Origin: Spirosoma validum
GTDB lineage: Bacteria; Bacteroidota; Bacteroidia; Cytophagales; Spirosomataceae
Direction of reading: 5' to 3'
Assembly (NCBI RefSeq): GCF_014699035.1
Contig: NZ_JACXAA010000004.1
Span: 62,001-126,000, forward strand
Length of the DNA stretch: 64,000 bases
Notes under the pieces: model-generated
Databases searched by the model: none
The model's input: only the letters and a program-made list of their open reading frames with translations
What the model was told of the DNA's origin: nothing
Translations under genes and position numbers: made by a program
Shown here: piece after piece, positions 25,754-34,653 of the stretch
Numbering within the stretch: the stretch's first letter is position 1
Layout of the letters: every line of letters begins with the position of its first letter

Positions 25754-28066
25754 ATGTCAACTAATAAATCTCGAATCGAAGAGCAGAAAGATGAAGATAA
25801 CTCATTCTTAAAATCGTTTTTCGACGATCAATTGGGCCTACTACTAACAATAGTAGGAAGCGTTCCAATATTAACTGATTATTTTAATATTATTCCACAC
25901 CCCACTAAAATTACTGAAATTTCCGTTAGTGCCATTAACTTAGTTTCAGTTTTCATTTGCGGTATTCTAATAATTACAATTTACGGTGAGCGAAACAAAT
26001 TAACTAATGCAAAAAAAGTACATATTGTCTTGTTGGGTTTTTTGTTAATGATCTTAGGTTTTTCGTTGTTATTGTTGTACACTTACAAAGGTTTCTTTTT
26101 TAATAATAATAGTATTTCCGTATATAGAGATTTAATTATACGGTTAGATTTTTGGATGGGAGGTTTATTAATACTTTTATCCTTGATAGTCGGTATTCTT
26201 TTGCTACTTTTTACAATGTATGCCACAATTTATGATTCTGGCAAAACTAAACAAAGACAAGAAAAAGAAAATTATTCGCAATCTGCAGAATTTACAAGAA
26301 ACTTTATATCTTATAAGAAAACATTAAACTTCCTTATAATTGTTTCAATTATTGCTATTTTATATTTATCATTTCGTTCTATAATAATGCAATATTTTCC
26401 ATATATCAATCCGGAAATAAAAATTAAAAGCCGTACAGTTTCGTTTATACATACACTTTTATATTTTGCTTATTATCCATTAATATTAATTGGTGCAGTT
26501 ATTACTTTAAGTGTTATTCTCAAATCATATGAAGGTAAAAGAAATTTTTATCAAAACATCAATCGACTTAATAAGAATTTCTACAATCCAATTGAACGAA
26601 TAGTCGAAAATTTGGCAAATTTTGAAATATGGTTTGATGCAAATGAAAAAAAAGACGTTGAAAACTTTTTGGAATCTTCAAACACCAAAGATTATTTTTT
26701 TTCTAAGAGAAATAGGCAAGAGCATGAACAGTTGTCGGGTAAGTGGGAAAGCTCTGCGGGAGAACTTTTTGCTGAAAGAGCACAACGTCATTTTCTTTGG
26801 AGGGCTATAAGGACTAAACTTAACCATTATGCACAGAGAATCGATCAACTGGGAAGCACTACAGGAAGAAACCTGACAGCTTCCGGTAATTTGATTGATG
26901 AAATTGTAAAAAAGCTACCATTCAGTGATGATACAATTAAGGAATTTAACGCTGTCAGTTGGAATGATTTGCTGTTTTGGCAAAGGCGTGGAGAGGAATA
27001 CCTCTCTTGGAGTAAAGAAATGATAGACAAAGGAATTAAAGTTAAACGCGTTTTTCTCTTAAATAGTAGTAAGGATATAATTGGTAAAAATGATGATGAT
27101 TTTAGGGATAATTTAGATGTATTATTTGATCAAATTATGGCAGGAATTCTTATTGGAATTTGCTACGTGGATTCAATAAAATCTTATGATGGTGGAACTT
27201 TTGCATCGGGGACAGAGTACGATTTTGGCTTCTTTCCAAATTTTGGTGTTACTTTCTTCGAAAAACCGCTTAGAGTTGGGGGCAGAAGTTTCAAAATGCT
27301 TTTCGATGAGGAAGCTATAAATAATTATTCGGAGTTTTTCAATAAAATACTAAAGGGTTGTGTATTTTGTTCTGATATAAATAACGGTTCATCTTGTTCA
27401 ATTGAACAAATCAAAGAAAATGCAATCGATCGTATCAATGATCTTGCAAGATATTTAAAGGAAGAGGATTTTACAAGAGAAAAAATTTACATAATAGAAG
27501 AGGCAGTAAATAAAAGAGAAATTGATAATAATAAAAAACAAGACATAAAAAGCGAGAAATTAAATTTTGAAATATTGCCCACTGATATCGAATACATTGA
27601 CACGATCATAGCTATTGAAAATGATGCTAAACATTTAATTCGATGTTGGGACAAAGACCGGCATGAGTTAGCCACAAAAGGTATAGCCGAACGGCATTTT
27701 TCAATAATTGATGTAACCGCAGGAACCGTTGTCGGTTATGCAGTTTTAACTAACATAAATGATGATGATCACAGTGTGAAATTGCAAAGAGTAGTTGTTA
27801 GCTCAACAAATCGCGAAAATGGTTATGGTTCGCAAATGCTTGATTACTTAAAACAAATTGTATTTGATGAAATGGGGATGCATAGATTTTGGTTAGAAGT
27901 AAAAGCTAGCAACAGAAATGGAATTTTGTTCTATACAAAGCAAGGATTTAAGGTTGAAGGATATTTAAGAGATAGCTTTTTAAATGGAGAAGAATATGAA
28001 ACATTAGCGTTAATGTCATTACTTCGTAGAGAGTTTAAATATGAAAATGCAGATCAAAGAATGTGA
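25754..28066 (+). CDS. Six-helix membrane protein with C-terminal GNAT acetyltransferase domain
   Basis: The protein has 770 residues and is strikingly AT-rich. Six hydrophobic helices lie at about 30-50, 60-80, 90-112, 134-160, 190-212 and 233-260. A cytosolic region of about 350 residues follows, with a segment (SWNDLLFWQRRGEEYLSWSK, then GIKVKRVFLLNSS) that looks like a conserved but unnamed domain. The last 160 residues are a GNAT fold: VVGYAVLTNI, the acetyl-CoA motif RENGYGS, LEVKASNRNGILFYTKQGF and GYLRDSFLNGEEYE. Membrane-anchored GNAT fusions are not a standard phage gene. A defence or signalling role is inferred from the neighbouring TIR gene. Confidence 0.8.
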   Translation: MSTNKSRIEEQKDEDNSFLKSFFDDQLGLLLTIVGSVPILTDYFNIIPHPTKITEISVSAINLVSVFICGILIITIYGERNKLTNAKKVHIVLLGFLLMILGFSLLLLYTYKGFFFNNNSISVYRDLIIRLDFWMGGLLILLSLIVGILLLLFTMYATIYDSGKTKQRQEKENYSQSAEFTRNFISYKKTLNFLIIVSIIAILYLSFRSIIMQYFPYINPEIKIKSRTVSFIHTLLYFAYYPLILIGAVITLSVILKSYEGKRNFYQNINRLNKNFYNPIERIVENLANFEIWFDANEKKDVENFLESSNTKDYFFSKRNRQEHEQLSGKWESSAGELFAERAQRHFLWRAIRTKLNHYAQRIDQLGSTTGRNLTASGNLIDEIVKKLPFSDDTIKEFNAVSWNDLLFWQRRGEEYLSWSKEMIDKGIKVKRVFLLNSSKDIIGKNDDDFRDNLDVLFDQIMAGILIGICYVDSIKSYDGGTFASGTEYDFGFFPNFGVTFFEKPLRVGGRSFKMLFDEEAINNYSEFFNKILKGCVFCSDINNGSSCSIEQIKENAIDRINDLARYLKEEDFTREKIYIIEEAVNKREIDNNKKQDIKSEKLNFEILPTDIEYIDTIIAIENDAKHLIRCWDKDRHELATKGIAERHFSIIDVTAGTVVGYAVLTNINDDDHSVKLQRVVVSSTNRENGYGSQMLDYLKQIVFDEMGMHRFWLEVKASNRNGILFYTKQGFKVEGYLRDSFLNGEEYETLALMSLLRREFKYENADQRM

Positions 28067-28164
28067 TTCCATTACTGTATATAAGTGCATACTAAAAGAC
28101 AATATTAAGCCCTACCCACAACATTCCCCCTCCCTCAGCTTAATTACTCAGATCGGCACCTATC

Positions 28165-28284
28165 CCATTATAAAGCGTTCGAAACTAAACTCTCTACCCC
28201 GAAACGGGTACGTTACACCTGGACGGTTTCGGGCCGCCTATTGTTCGGATTGGCGATTTAAAGTTAATGCTGAGGAGGATTGAC
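28165..28284 (+). repeat. 120-bp repeat, copy 2 (inverted relative to 1276-1395)
   Basis: This has three mismatches in 120 bases to the reverse complement of 1276-1395. It occupies part of the 424-bp gap between the GNAT gene and the TIR gene, and in its own polarity points at the TIR gene, ending about 207 bp before its ATG. The two substitutions inside the open frame change amino acids (Ala to Thr, Ala to Gly), so coding constraint is not evident. The rest of the gap is empty. Confidence 0.85.
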
Positions 28285-28490
28285 CAAGATGATCGTTGAA
28301 GTGATGATTATAGACTGCTTAAGTAGTCTAGTTTACTTCGAATGTACTGTGCGGCTAACGGATTCACTTGATTTGAGTACAGCAAATAGTATAAGCGGAG
28401 CCAGAAAAACTTACTACACTAAACATTAAGAACCGCTAGTCGGCTCCTTATACCGGATTGGCAATTTTCCACCAGCAAAATTCTCTATAA

Positions 28491-29384
28491 ATGAGAGGTA
28501 ATTTTCACTTAAGACCGTTGGACGTAGTAATTTGCTCAGATTGGGAGCCAAACGAAGAGATCGCCGAGATTGTACAAATACTGGTTGATGGAGGTTACAG
28601 TGTATACTATGACATTGATCATATTAGGGTGGGTATGGACTTGACTCAGGAATTATATAATGTGGTTTTCGCTGCGCCCGTTTGTATCTTCTTTTATCCA
28701 ACTTCTAAGAAACGCTACAAACACTTCTTTGATGAATCGATAACACTATTAGAAAGCTACAAGGATAAAAGAATGCTATTGGTCGTTTTGTCCGAAACCG
28801 ACTGCATACCTCCTGATATTGAAGCATATTTCTCCAAGGCAGATGTATTGTATATAAAAGGTAACTCCCAAGAGAGTCTCAATCAAGTTGCCTTTAAAAT
28901 TGCTATGAAGTTAACGCAGATCATTGGCAGGCCAAAAAGACCCCGAATTTTTTTGTGCCATGCTCACGAAGACTATGAGCAAGTCCAAGAATTATATAAA
29001 AAACTACAATCTGCAGGTTTTGAGCCTTGGTATGATAAAGAAAGCTTAAATGCTGGCGATCTTTGGGACAATGAGATTGCTCAATCTATTGAAAATACAG
29101 ATTTTTTCGTTCTATGCCTATCATCTACATCTGTTAAAAAACGAGGCTATATAGATAAAGAGATCGAACTTGCCGGTGAAGAGTATGCGAAGAGGGGTTT
29201 TAGAGAGTCAATAATTCTGCCGGTACGACTTGATAAATGTGAAATTCCAAATATCAAGATGGGTTCATATAGAAATTTAAGCGATTTTCAATGGATCGAC
29301 CTCTGGGAAAAGGACTCGTATGATAAGTTGATTAACGGACTATGGAAGCAATGGAAACATTTAGGCAGAAGAAGCAGATACTAA
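28491..29384 (+). CDS. Tandem TIR-domain protein
   Basis: The protein has 297 residues. Residues 1-145 resemble a TIR fold (LDVVICSDWEPNEEIAEIVQ, then GYSVYYDIDHIRVG and APVCIFFYPTS) but lack a clear catalytic glutamate. Residues 150-290 are a canonical bacterial TIR (RIFLCHAHEDYEQVQELYKK, GFEPWYDKESLNAGD, FFVLCLSSTSV and DKEIELA with the likely catalytic Glu). Bacterial TIR domains commonly hydrolyse NAD+ or make cyclic ADP-ribose signals in antiphage defence. There is no SAVED, STING or NLR domain and no ThsA-type gene nearby. A degenerate TIR fused to an active one suggests self-regulation or sensing. Confidence 0.88.
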   Translation: MRGNFHLRPLDVVICSDWEPNEEIAEIVQILVDGGYSVYYDIDHIRVGMDLTQELYNVVFAAPVCIFFYPTSKKRYKHFFDESITLLESYKDKRMLLVVLSETDCIPPDIEAYFSKADVLYIKGNSQESLNQVAFKIAMKLTQIIGRPKRPRIFLCHAHEDYEQVQELYKKLQSAGFEPWYDKESLNAGDLWDNEIAQSIENTDFFVLCLSSTSVKKRGYIDKEIELAGEEYAKRGFRESIILPVRLDKCEIPNIKMGSYRNLSDFQWIDLWEKDSYDKLINGLWKQWKHLGRRSRY

Positions 29385-29453
29385 TAGCTAGTTAATATGC
29401 CGGAGAGCTATCAAGTTATTGTTGATTAAACTACACTAGCATGTCTACTAAAA

Positions 29454-29482
29454 AAAGCCAGGCCACAAGGCAGCCTAGCTTT
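29454..29482 (+). terminator. Probable terminator after the TIR gene
   Basis: AAAGCCAGGC and GCCTAGCTTT pair with one mismatch around a 9-base loop, followed by CCGCTTTT. A second small hairpin (TGTAAGC-CGAA-GCTTACA) lies at 29502-29519. Confidence 0.5.
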
Positions 29483-29580
29483 CCGCTTTTATCCACACCA
29501 TTGTAAGCCGAAGCTTACAGAGTTATCAAACATACGCCAAACCGCTTAATTAGGACTAGCGCACTCACATTTAAAGTCCA

Positions 29581-29901
29581 TTAAAACGAGTCTGAGCCCA
29601 CTTCATCCTGCAACTCCTGCGGCATTTCAAACTCCGCCCACTGTTCTTTCCTGGCTAAGTACACTTCAAACAGCAATGCTTTCTTTCCTTCTCTAGCCGG
29701 ATCAGCAATTTGCTTCATGCCCGTCCCGTGTGCTACGTAATACAACAGCCAAGTGGCCGGGTCGTCCTTCTCCTCTCCAACGCGCACCATCTCGCCATAG
29801 TCAAAGTGGACGGGGCTTTCAACGGACTCATCGGGGCCAAGCTGAGTAAAGGACTGGCGGCTGGAGTCGTTGTAGCAGAGCAGGCGGAGGTAGTAGTGCA
29901 T
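29581..29901 (-). CDS. Hypothetical protein
   Basis: The protein has 106 residues, hydrophilic and acidic, with no recognised family. It contains HYYLRLLCYNDSSRQSF at the N-terminus and an EFEMPQELQDEVG tail. It is isolated on the minus strand between plus-strand units. Its composition is closer to the main phage genome than to the AT-rich GNAT-TIR segment. The start at the ATG at 29901 is the only one available near the frame's upstream end. Confidence 0.6.
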   Translation of the reverse strand: MHYYLRLLCYNDSSRQSFTQLGPDESVESPVHFDYGEMVRVGEEKDDPATWLLYYVAHGTGMKQIADPAREGKKALLFEVYLARKEQWAEFEMPQELQDEVGSDSF

Positions 29902-30202
29902 GGGAAGATGGTAGTGTTTGGTTGATACTCAATGTTAATCGTTTAACCCCTTGAGTCAAGGTGCTAGGCGCTTCGATCAATAATATACGTACATATATCT
30001 ATCTAGCGTATGTCACTACGTCGGAATGTTGTTCATTAACCCTTGTTCTTGCTTCTGCTTTTATACTTGTTTGTCTATTTGCATTTAGTCCTTCATTATC
30101 AGCTGTTCTTATATCTGCCCTACTACATCTAGCACTGCTAATTTCAGCACCATTTGCTTATCATTTGTGTTACATTTGTCAAGTAATTACCATAGTATAG
30201 CT
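29902..30202. other. Divergent promoter region
   Basis: This separates the minus-strand 29581-29901 gene from the plus-strand pair. It holds TACATTTG at 30171-30178, a -7 like element 25 bp before the ATG at 30203. No ORF is convincing; the plus-strand frame 29961-30200 is hydrophobic but has no credible initiation context. Confidence 0.45.
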
Positions 30203-30775
30203 ATGACAACATCGGTAGCACTAGACATACGTCTAATTGATAGAGATTTGGCGCAGTTTAACGCTCTAATAGATCGGGCGAAAAAGCCTATATCATTGAG
30301 CATAGCTAATTATAATGAGTTGGCGGTAGTCGCTGATGAATTCTGTGAAATGCAGCAGAGGTGCGTAAACTCTCTAAAAGGGGTTGCTATGCGAATGGAT
30401 AAGATGTTAGACATTGACCCATTGCGATTGGCTATTAATATTGACTCCCATACGCTTGCAGACCTATATCGCACAAGGGACAACCTACAAGACGTACTGA
30501 ACAGGTGCATCGATTTTGATCAACAGTTATCCCGAGTCACTGGCGGCTTTTGGGGCGGCTTTTATAAATTACTGCGTTCAAGGCTGATACTTAGAATGCG
30601 TCGCGCTAACACGGAAGCATTGATAGCCGTTCAGGGGCAGGTAGCTTGGTATGACACCTTTTTAGAGATTTTAGATAACGCTGTCCCTTCACAGCCTTTA
30701 GAATCTGGCTTTACGAACATTTCTGCTAGCCAATTATGGGAAAACCGATGTAAGGCTTACGAGTATCTAGTTTAA
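30203..30775 (+). CDS. Hypothetical helical protein, first of a coupled pair
   Basis: The protein has 190 residues, largely alpha-helical, with a GGFWGGFYKLLRSRLILRMR segment that is basic and amphipathic. The ATG at 30203 was chosen because the longer frame would start inside the putative promoter. Its stop overlaps the ATG of the next gene (TAATG), so the two are translated together. No known family was recognised. The size and two-gene layout fit a toxin-antitoxin or small defence unit, but nothing in the sequence proves it. Confidence 0.65.
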   Translation: MTTSVALDIRLIDRDLAQFNALIDRAKKPISLSIANYNELAVVADEFCEMQQRCVNSLKGVAMRMDKMLDIDPLRLAINIDSHTLADLYRTRDNLQDVLNRCIDFDQQLSRVTGGFWGGFYKLLRSRLILRMRRANTEALIAVQGQVAWYDTFLEILDNAVPSQPLESGFTNISASQLWENRCKAYEYLV

Positions 30776-31272
30776 TGTTTAGAAATCCTTACCCGACACA
30801 TTTTAGTGGTATTGAACGAGTGAAGGTGCGCCCCGATTTAGTTGAGACGCACCTTTTTCGTTTTAAAGACAGTAAAAACCACGCCTACATCATACGAGCC
30901 GAAAAATACCCCCACGAAGTATATGCGATCAAGTTTCACTTAAAAGCACATCGTTTGTCAGCCAAAAAGTATAGCTTTTTTACAAAGCTTAATACATCAA
31001 TACGTGTGCTTAGTACTTGCCTGAATGTAATGGTGGGCTTGTACAGGAAAAATCCACTTGCTTCATTTATCGTAGTTGGGGCAAATTCGATTAACGAAGA
31101 GGAGTCAAATACAAAGCGATTTCGCCTATACAGCCAAATATTGGGTAGCCTGTTCCCTCCCAATAAATTCAAGCACGACCCACAAGCAGAGAAAAGTATT
31201 TATCTGATGGTTAATACATCGGGACTTATTAAGGACGATGATTTGTCAAATAAAATTATCAGAATGATATAG
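30775..31272 (+). CDS. Hypothetical protein, second of a coupled pair
   Basis: The protein has 165 residues, basic, with a beta-rich first half (LVETHLFRFKDSKNHAYIIR, then YPHEVYAIKFHLKAH). The order resembles a small RNA- or DNA-contacting fold but no catalytic motif is obvious. The start overlaps the upstream stop codon. It is followed by a 528-bp AT-rich gap. Confidence 0.65.
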   Translation: MFRNPYPTHFSGIERVKVRPDLVETHLFRFKDSKNHAYIIRAEKYPHEVYAIKFHLKAHRLSAKKYSFFTKLNTSIRVLSTCLNVMVGLYRKNPLASFIVVGANSINEEESNTKRFRLYSQILGSLFPPNKFKHDPQAEKSIYLMVNTSGLIKDDDLSNKIIRMI

Positions 31273-31800
31273 TTTGCAATTATTAGTAAGACAACAGACT
31301 ATTGATAACATAACATCTTTCCTGAATTATCAGCTATTAAATTGCCTTTCCTCTGGGACTAACTCCTAACTATTCATTTCCCACAATCAATATATTTAAT
31401 AGAATAGCACTAATAAATTTTAGACAATCGAAATTATAAATTTTTAAAGATTTTTTGATAATTTGTATTTATATTAATAAATTATTATGTGTAAGTATAT
31501 TTATCACTAAACCTTTCCATTTTTCAGCATTCATTAACATTACAATATATAAAATTAAGTATTATTGCTTATACTAATTTGAAATATGACTTATTTCTAA
31601 GTATAAACTATCTTATATCGGTTACATTTTTTTTGATTAAGTGGTATGTAAATAGTAATTATGTATTGTCAACGAACAGGAAATGCTTGCGTTTTGCTTC
31701 ATTTGTGCGAAGAGATGATGCCTAATTCTATTGAGTTGGAGCTGATAAAGCAGTAAATTATGAACGTTGATCAATCATTTTATCTTAACTCCCAAACATT
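31273..31800. other. AT-rich gap without a gene
   Basis: About 530 bp, very AT-rich (many TTTA and AATT runs), with no credible ORF, RNA gene or hairpin. The right part presumably carries the promoter of the lipoprotein gene. Composition and emptiness suggest a junction between separately acquired pieces. Confidence 0.5.
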
Positions 31801-32439
31801 ATGAAAACGTTTAGTTACTTTCTAGTTACTGCCCTGCTATTCTTTTTCATCGCTTGTAGCGATAAAAATTCCAGCGTTGTTACTCCCTATGAGAATGTTA
31901 AAGCTTCTTCTCAGAGTAAAATTGTTGAAACCGCCGTTGTTACACCCAGCACCCCTCTACCTTTTTTCACAAAATTCGATCAGGCCAAGTACGATTTGAC
32001 CAAACTAGACCTATCAAATAATAATACAGGTAGCTCTAACTCTGGGTCTGCTCGCAAAGCTGCTGGTCCATTCACAGTTGCTGGTAACTTGAGGATGATT
32101 TTCCACAATAGAAAAGTTATCCTTGGAACAAATCAATCTCTTTATAATCCAGGAGCGTACTTTTGTGATGTATACATCTGTGATTATACGCTTACATTAC
32201 CCTCTGGGCAATTTGCAGGGCTTTACGGAGCGTCTAAGAATGGATACAATAACTTTGATACACAGGTTGTTGGTATCAACAACGTTCAAGTGCAAGATCC
32301 TAACACAGGAGCTTCTACCTATACTTTCTCTACTTACAGCATAGTACCACTTACCAATGTGTTAGGTCAACCAGCGTATGTAGGAACAATACCTCAAGAC
32401 TTAACTGGCTTAACTTACACATACGGAATATTTCCATAG
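31801..32439 (+). CDS. Lipoprotein of unknown function
   Basis: The protein has 212 residues. The signal MKTFSYFLVTALLFFFIAC ends at a lipobox cysteine (Cys19), so it should be lipid-anchored. A Ser/Thr/Asn-rich linker to about residue 80 precedes a beta-rich domain (FTVAGNLRMIFHNRKVILG, then GAYFCDVYICDYTLTLPSG) with two cysteines that could form a disulphide. It has its own terminator. Not a known phage lysogenic-conversion family, but surface lipoproteins are typical conversion or superinfection-exclusion genes. Confidence 0.75.
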   Translation: MKTFSYFLVTALLFFFIACSDKNSSVVTPYENVKASSQSKIVETAVVTPSTPLPFFTKFDQAKYDLTKLDLSNNNTGSSNSGSARKAAGPFTVAGNLRMIFHNRKVILGTNQSLYNPGAYFCDVYICDYTLTLPSGQFAGLYGASKNGYNNFDTQVVGINNVQVQDPNTGASTYTFSTYSIVPLTNVLGQPAYVGTIPQDLTGLTYTYGIFP

Positions 32440-32458
32440 GTCGATATAGTTGTCTGAT

Positions 32459-32507
32459 AAATCGCACTACTGTTTACACATTCAATGTATAAACAGTAGT
32501 GCGATTT
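32459..32507 (+). terminator. Strong intrinsic terminator
   Basis: An 18-bp perfect stem (AAATCGCACTACTGTTTA with its complement at 32490-32507) encloses a 13-base loop and is followed by an AT-rich tail. It lies 19 bp after the lipoprotein stop. Confidence 0.85.
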
Positions 32508-32560
32508 ATTCTTTATACAAATATTGGTAATAACCCGGCCCAATTTTCGTTTTTATTCAA

Positions 32561-33190
32561 ATGAATTTTAAGCAGCGAACGGCGATGGTAAAGAAGTTAA
32601 TGTTATTTTCTCTGCTATTCATTTCTAGAAATCTGTACGCACAATATCTAAAAATAGATAACGGCATAGCAGTAAGCGGATTTGTCAATAGCCAGAATTT
32701 ATCGTTATTAAAATCGAGAGTTTCAAACTATTCGGTTTTAGTTGGCTCAGACTATTTGGAGCACAAGTGGTACTATTTGTCCTCCCAGATAGGATACAAC
32801 TCTATTGGTGGCAAGGATCAAGATGTCTTTATTCAGAATGATAAAGTTATTGTGACCGAACGCCGTGGATATTTGCATCTGAACACAACATTCAGAGCTT
32901 ATAAGCGAATATCTGGCTTAAGTCTACTAGCAGGTGTTGGACCGTACGCTAACGTCCTGTTAGGTTCCAATCGTTTTGATAATGAGTTATATAGCCCCTA
33001 TTACGATATTAAATCATTTCACGTAGGTGGCAAAGGTGAAATTGGTGTAACTCAAGATATAAACAAATTTAGAATAGGCTTAGTGGGATCATACCTAATG
33101 AGCTTAACACCTGTGGCTAAAACCCCTTACTTGTCACTGAATAATAATGCTTTTGCCATTTCGCTAACGGTAGGTTATCTTCTTCACTAA
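32561..33190 (+). CDS. Outer-membrane beta-barrel protein
   Basis: The protein has 209 residues. A signal peptide (LMLFSLLFISRNLYAQ) is followed by alternating amphipathic strands with Tyr/Phe/Gly girdles (SLLAGVGPYANVLLGS, then GKGEIGVTQDI and a terminal LTVGYLLH), as in small Bacteroidota barrels of about eight strands. A second ATG at 32585 gives a cleaner signal peptide and may be the true start. Phage- or island-borne small porin-like proteins can alter receptor exposure; that role is inferred. Confidence 0.7.
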   Translation: MNFKQRTAMVKKLMLFSLLFISRNLYAQYLKIDNGIAVSGFVNSQNLSLLKSRVSNYSVLVGSDYLEHKWYYLSSQIGYNSIGGKDQDVFIQNDKVIVTERRGYLHLNTTFRAYKRISGLSLLAGVGPYANVLLGSNRFDNELYSPYYDIKSFHVGGKGEIGVTQDINKFRIGLVGSYLMSLTPVAKTPYLSLNNNAFAISLTVGYLLH

Positions 33191-33246
33191 CTGAAATACT
33201 TAATATCATGGCTGCACGTTAATGTGTTCTCCTGTAACCTTTCCAT

Positions 33247-33282
33247 AAAAATAGGAACCTCACAAGCCGGGTTCCTATTTTT
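33247..33282 (+). terminator. Terminator hairpin downstream of the barrel gene
   Basis: AAAAATAGGAACC pairs perfectly with GGTTCCTATTTTT around a 10-base loop. Together with the next hairpin it occupies the 373-bp gap between convergent genes, which holds no other feature. Confidence 0.75.
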
Positions 33283-33366
33283 TATATGCTCCCTATTAGT
33301 TTTTGAATCAGTCTGAGTATATACGGTAAAGCGGGGGTCGGTGGATTGGCTAACTGTCCACGTTAG

Positions 33367-33404
33367 AAAAAAATAGGAACCCACTCAATGAGGTTCCCAT
33401 TTTC
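33367..33404 (-). terminator. Second, related terminator hairpin
   Basis: AAAATAGGAACC and GGTTCCCATTTT arms (one mismatch) repeat the stem sequence of the hairpin 120 bp to the left. On the minus strand it lies about 160 bp beyond the stop of 33564-34520, suitable for that gene. The two hairpins look like a local duplication. Confidence 0.6.
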
Positions 33405-33563
33405 GGGTGTTCTATTCAATCACGCTGGCAAGGGTAATACGGAGTACCAGCGCACATAGTAAATACGAAATTGAGTAAGCGGTGGATTTATTGACGAGCG
33501 TATTTGTTAGTAAGACAACCATATGCCCCAGTTGCGTACCAATTTATCAGAAATAATAACTGT

Positions 33564-34520
33564 TTACTTGTTCTCTTTTTTTAAGTTTCCAATGTAAGTA
33601 AACAACGGTTGACCCACTAACTTAATTCGAGATAACATATATTGCTGATCAGCTAAACTTCTTTCGAGAACTACAACAACGTTGCGCATATAAACTACGA
33701 AGGTATTGTAATCATTCGCGACACTCTTAGCCTGAAGCAGTAGTTTACGCTGTGTTATTGGCCCTCTTCTGTTCAAAATATCAATCAACTGATAATTGAA
33801 TACCCTCTGCGACTCAACAAGCCATCTATTTCTTTGAAATGGCACAGTGTTGAGCCTTCCGTTAATTTCTGCTAAGAGTGCGTCGATTTCATTGTACATT
33901 GCCTTTTCCTCACCCTCAAGGCGTATCCTACTAGCACTTATCTTGTAGTCATTTACACTTTCTATCAAACCATTAAGCTTTTCAAAGTAGCTATCCTTCA
34001 TCTTTATGAGTATAGGGACTTCGGTTTTTTGATGTGTGCTTGCTTCTACAAAATTTTTGTTTAGGGCATTGTAGAGCTGTAAGAGTTCAGCTACTTCACT
34101 AGATTTTATTTGACTAACGGAAGCTAAATAATATTCTTCGTGGTTGATCTTGTTGGCAATCAGATCCAATCCATAAGGCCCATAATTTATTAGAACGGGC
34201 ATAAGGAAAGGATTTACATCAAAGTTCTGTCTAATTCGAGTAACACTTTGCTTATAAGACTCTAAGGTCTTGTAAGAATCAACAATTAAAAAGTTTAAAT
34301 ATTTTAGTTTATTCTGTTCTGTTTGCGTTTGTTGATCTTTATCTTTTTGATCCTGTTGCTCTTTTTGAATATAAACGACCAATAGACTGACAAACGCAGC
34401 GATTAATGCTCCCTTTATGCTAAGATCGAGACTTGTCCAGTAAACGTGATATGTAGAATCAATGGCAATTTTGGTGCGATAAAGTAGTTGCCTTATTTTA
34501 TTCATACTGACCGTTCGCAA
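33564..34520 (-). CDS. Single-helix membrane protein with long coiled coil
   Basis: The protein has 318 residues. One transmembrane helix (IKGALIAAFVSLLVVYI, about 34-50) is followed by a Gln/Asp/Lys-rich coiled-coil start (KEQQDQKDKDQQTQTEQNK) and a long helical domain. An internal Met6 (MNKIRQ) may be the true start. No family was recognised. Anchored helical proteins of this kind occur in abortive-infection and superinfection-exclusion loci, but also as general envelope proteins. It is the last cargo gene before the phage structural operon. Confidence 0.65.
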   Translation of the reverse strand: MRTVSMNKIRQLLYRTKIAIDSTYHVYWTSLDLSIKGALIAAFVSLLVVYIQKEQQDQKDKDQQTQTEQNKLKYLNFLIVDSYKTLESYKQSVTRIRQNFDVNPFLMPVLINYGPYGLDLIANKINHEEYYLASVSQIKSSEVAELLQLYNALNKNFVEASTHQKTEVPILIKMKDSYFEKLNGLIESVNDYKISASRIRLEGEEKAMYNEIDALLAEINGRLNTVPFQRNRWLVESQRVFNYQLIDILNRRGPITQRKLLLQAKSVANDYNTFVVYMRNVVVVLERSLADQQYMLSRIKLVGQPLFTYIGNLKKENK

Positions 34521-34653
34521 CAGTTATTTTTTTAAGCTTCGTAACATCTCCATTTACTTAATACTACGTAAAGTAAAAATTTTGCACATAATAGAGTGTT
34601 TGCTAATAACGTAAGCCGTAAATATAAATGATTGGTCATTAATTCAAGAAGAC

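Noticed and set aside
28041-28283. Plus-strand 80-residue frame across the 120-bp repeat
   Set aside because: It starts inside the GNAT gene and uses a different frame of the repeat than the one that ends cleanly in both copies.
1276-28284. 120-bp repeats as attL/attR of the prophage
   Set aside because: They are inverted, not direct, lie with phage genes on only part of the inside, and no integrase is present; excision could not use them.
29961-30200. Plus-strand hydrophobic frame of 79 residues
   Set aside because: No ribosome binding site, low-complexity hydrophobic sequence, and it covers the promoter of the following gene.
33187-33384. Minus-strand 65-residue frame
   Set aside because: It consists largely of the two terminator hairpins and the gap between convergent genes.
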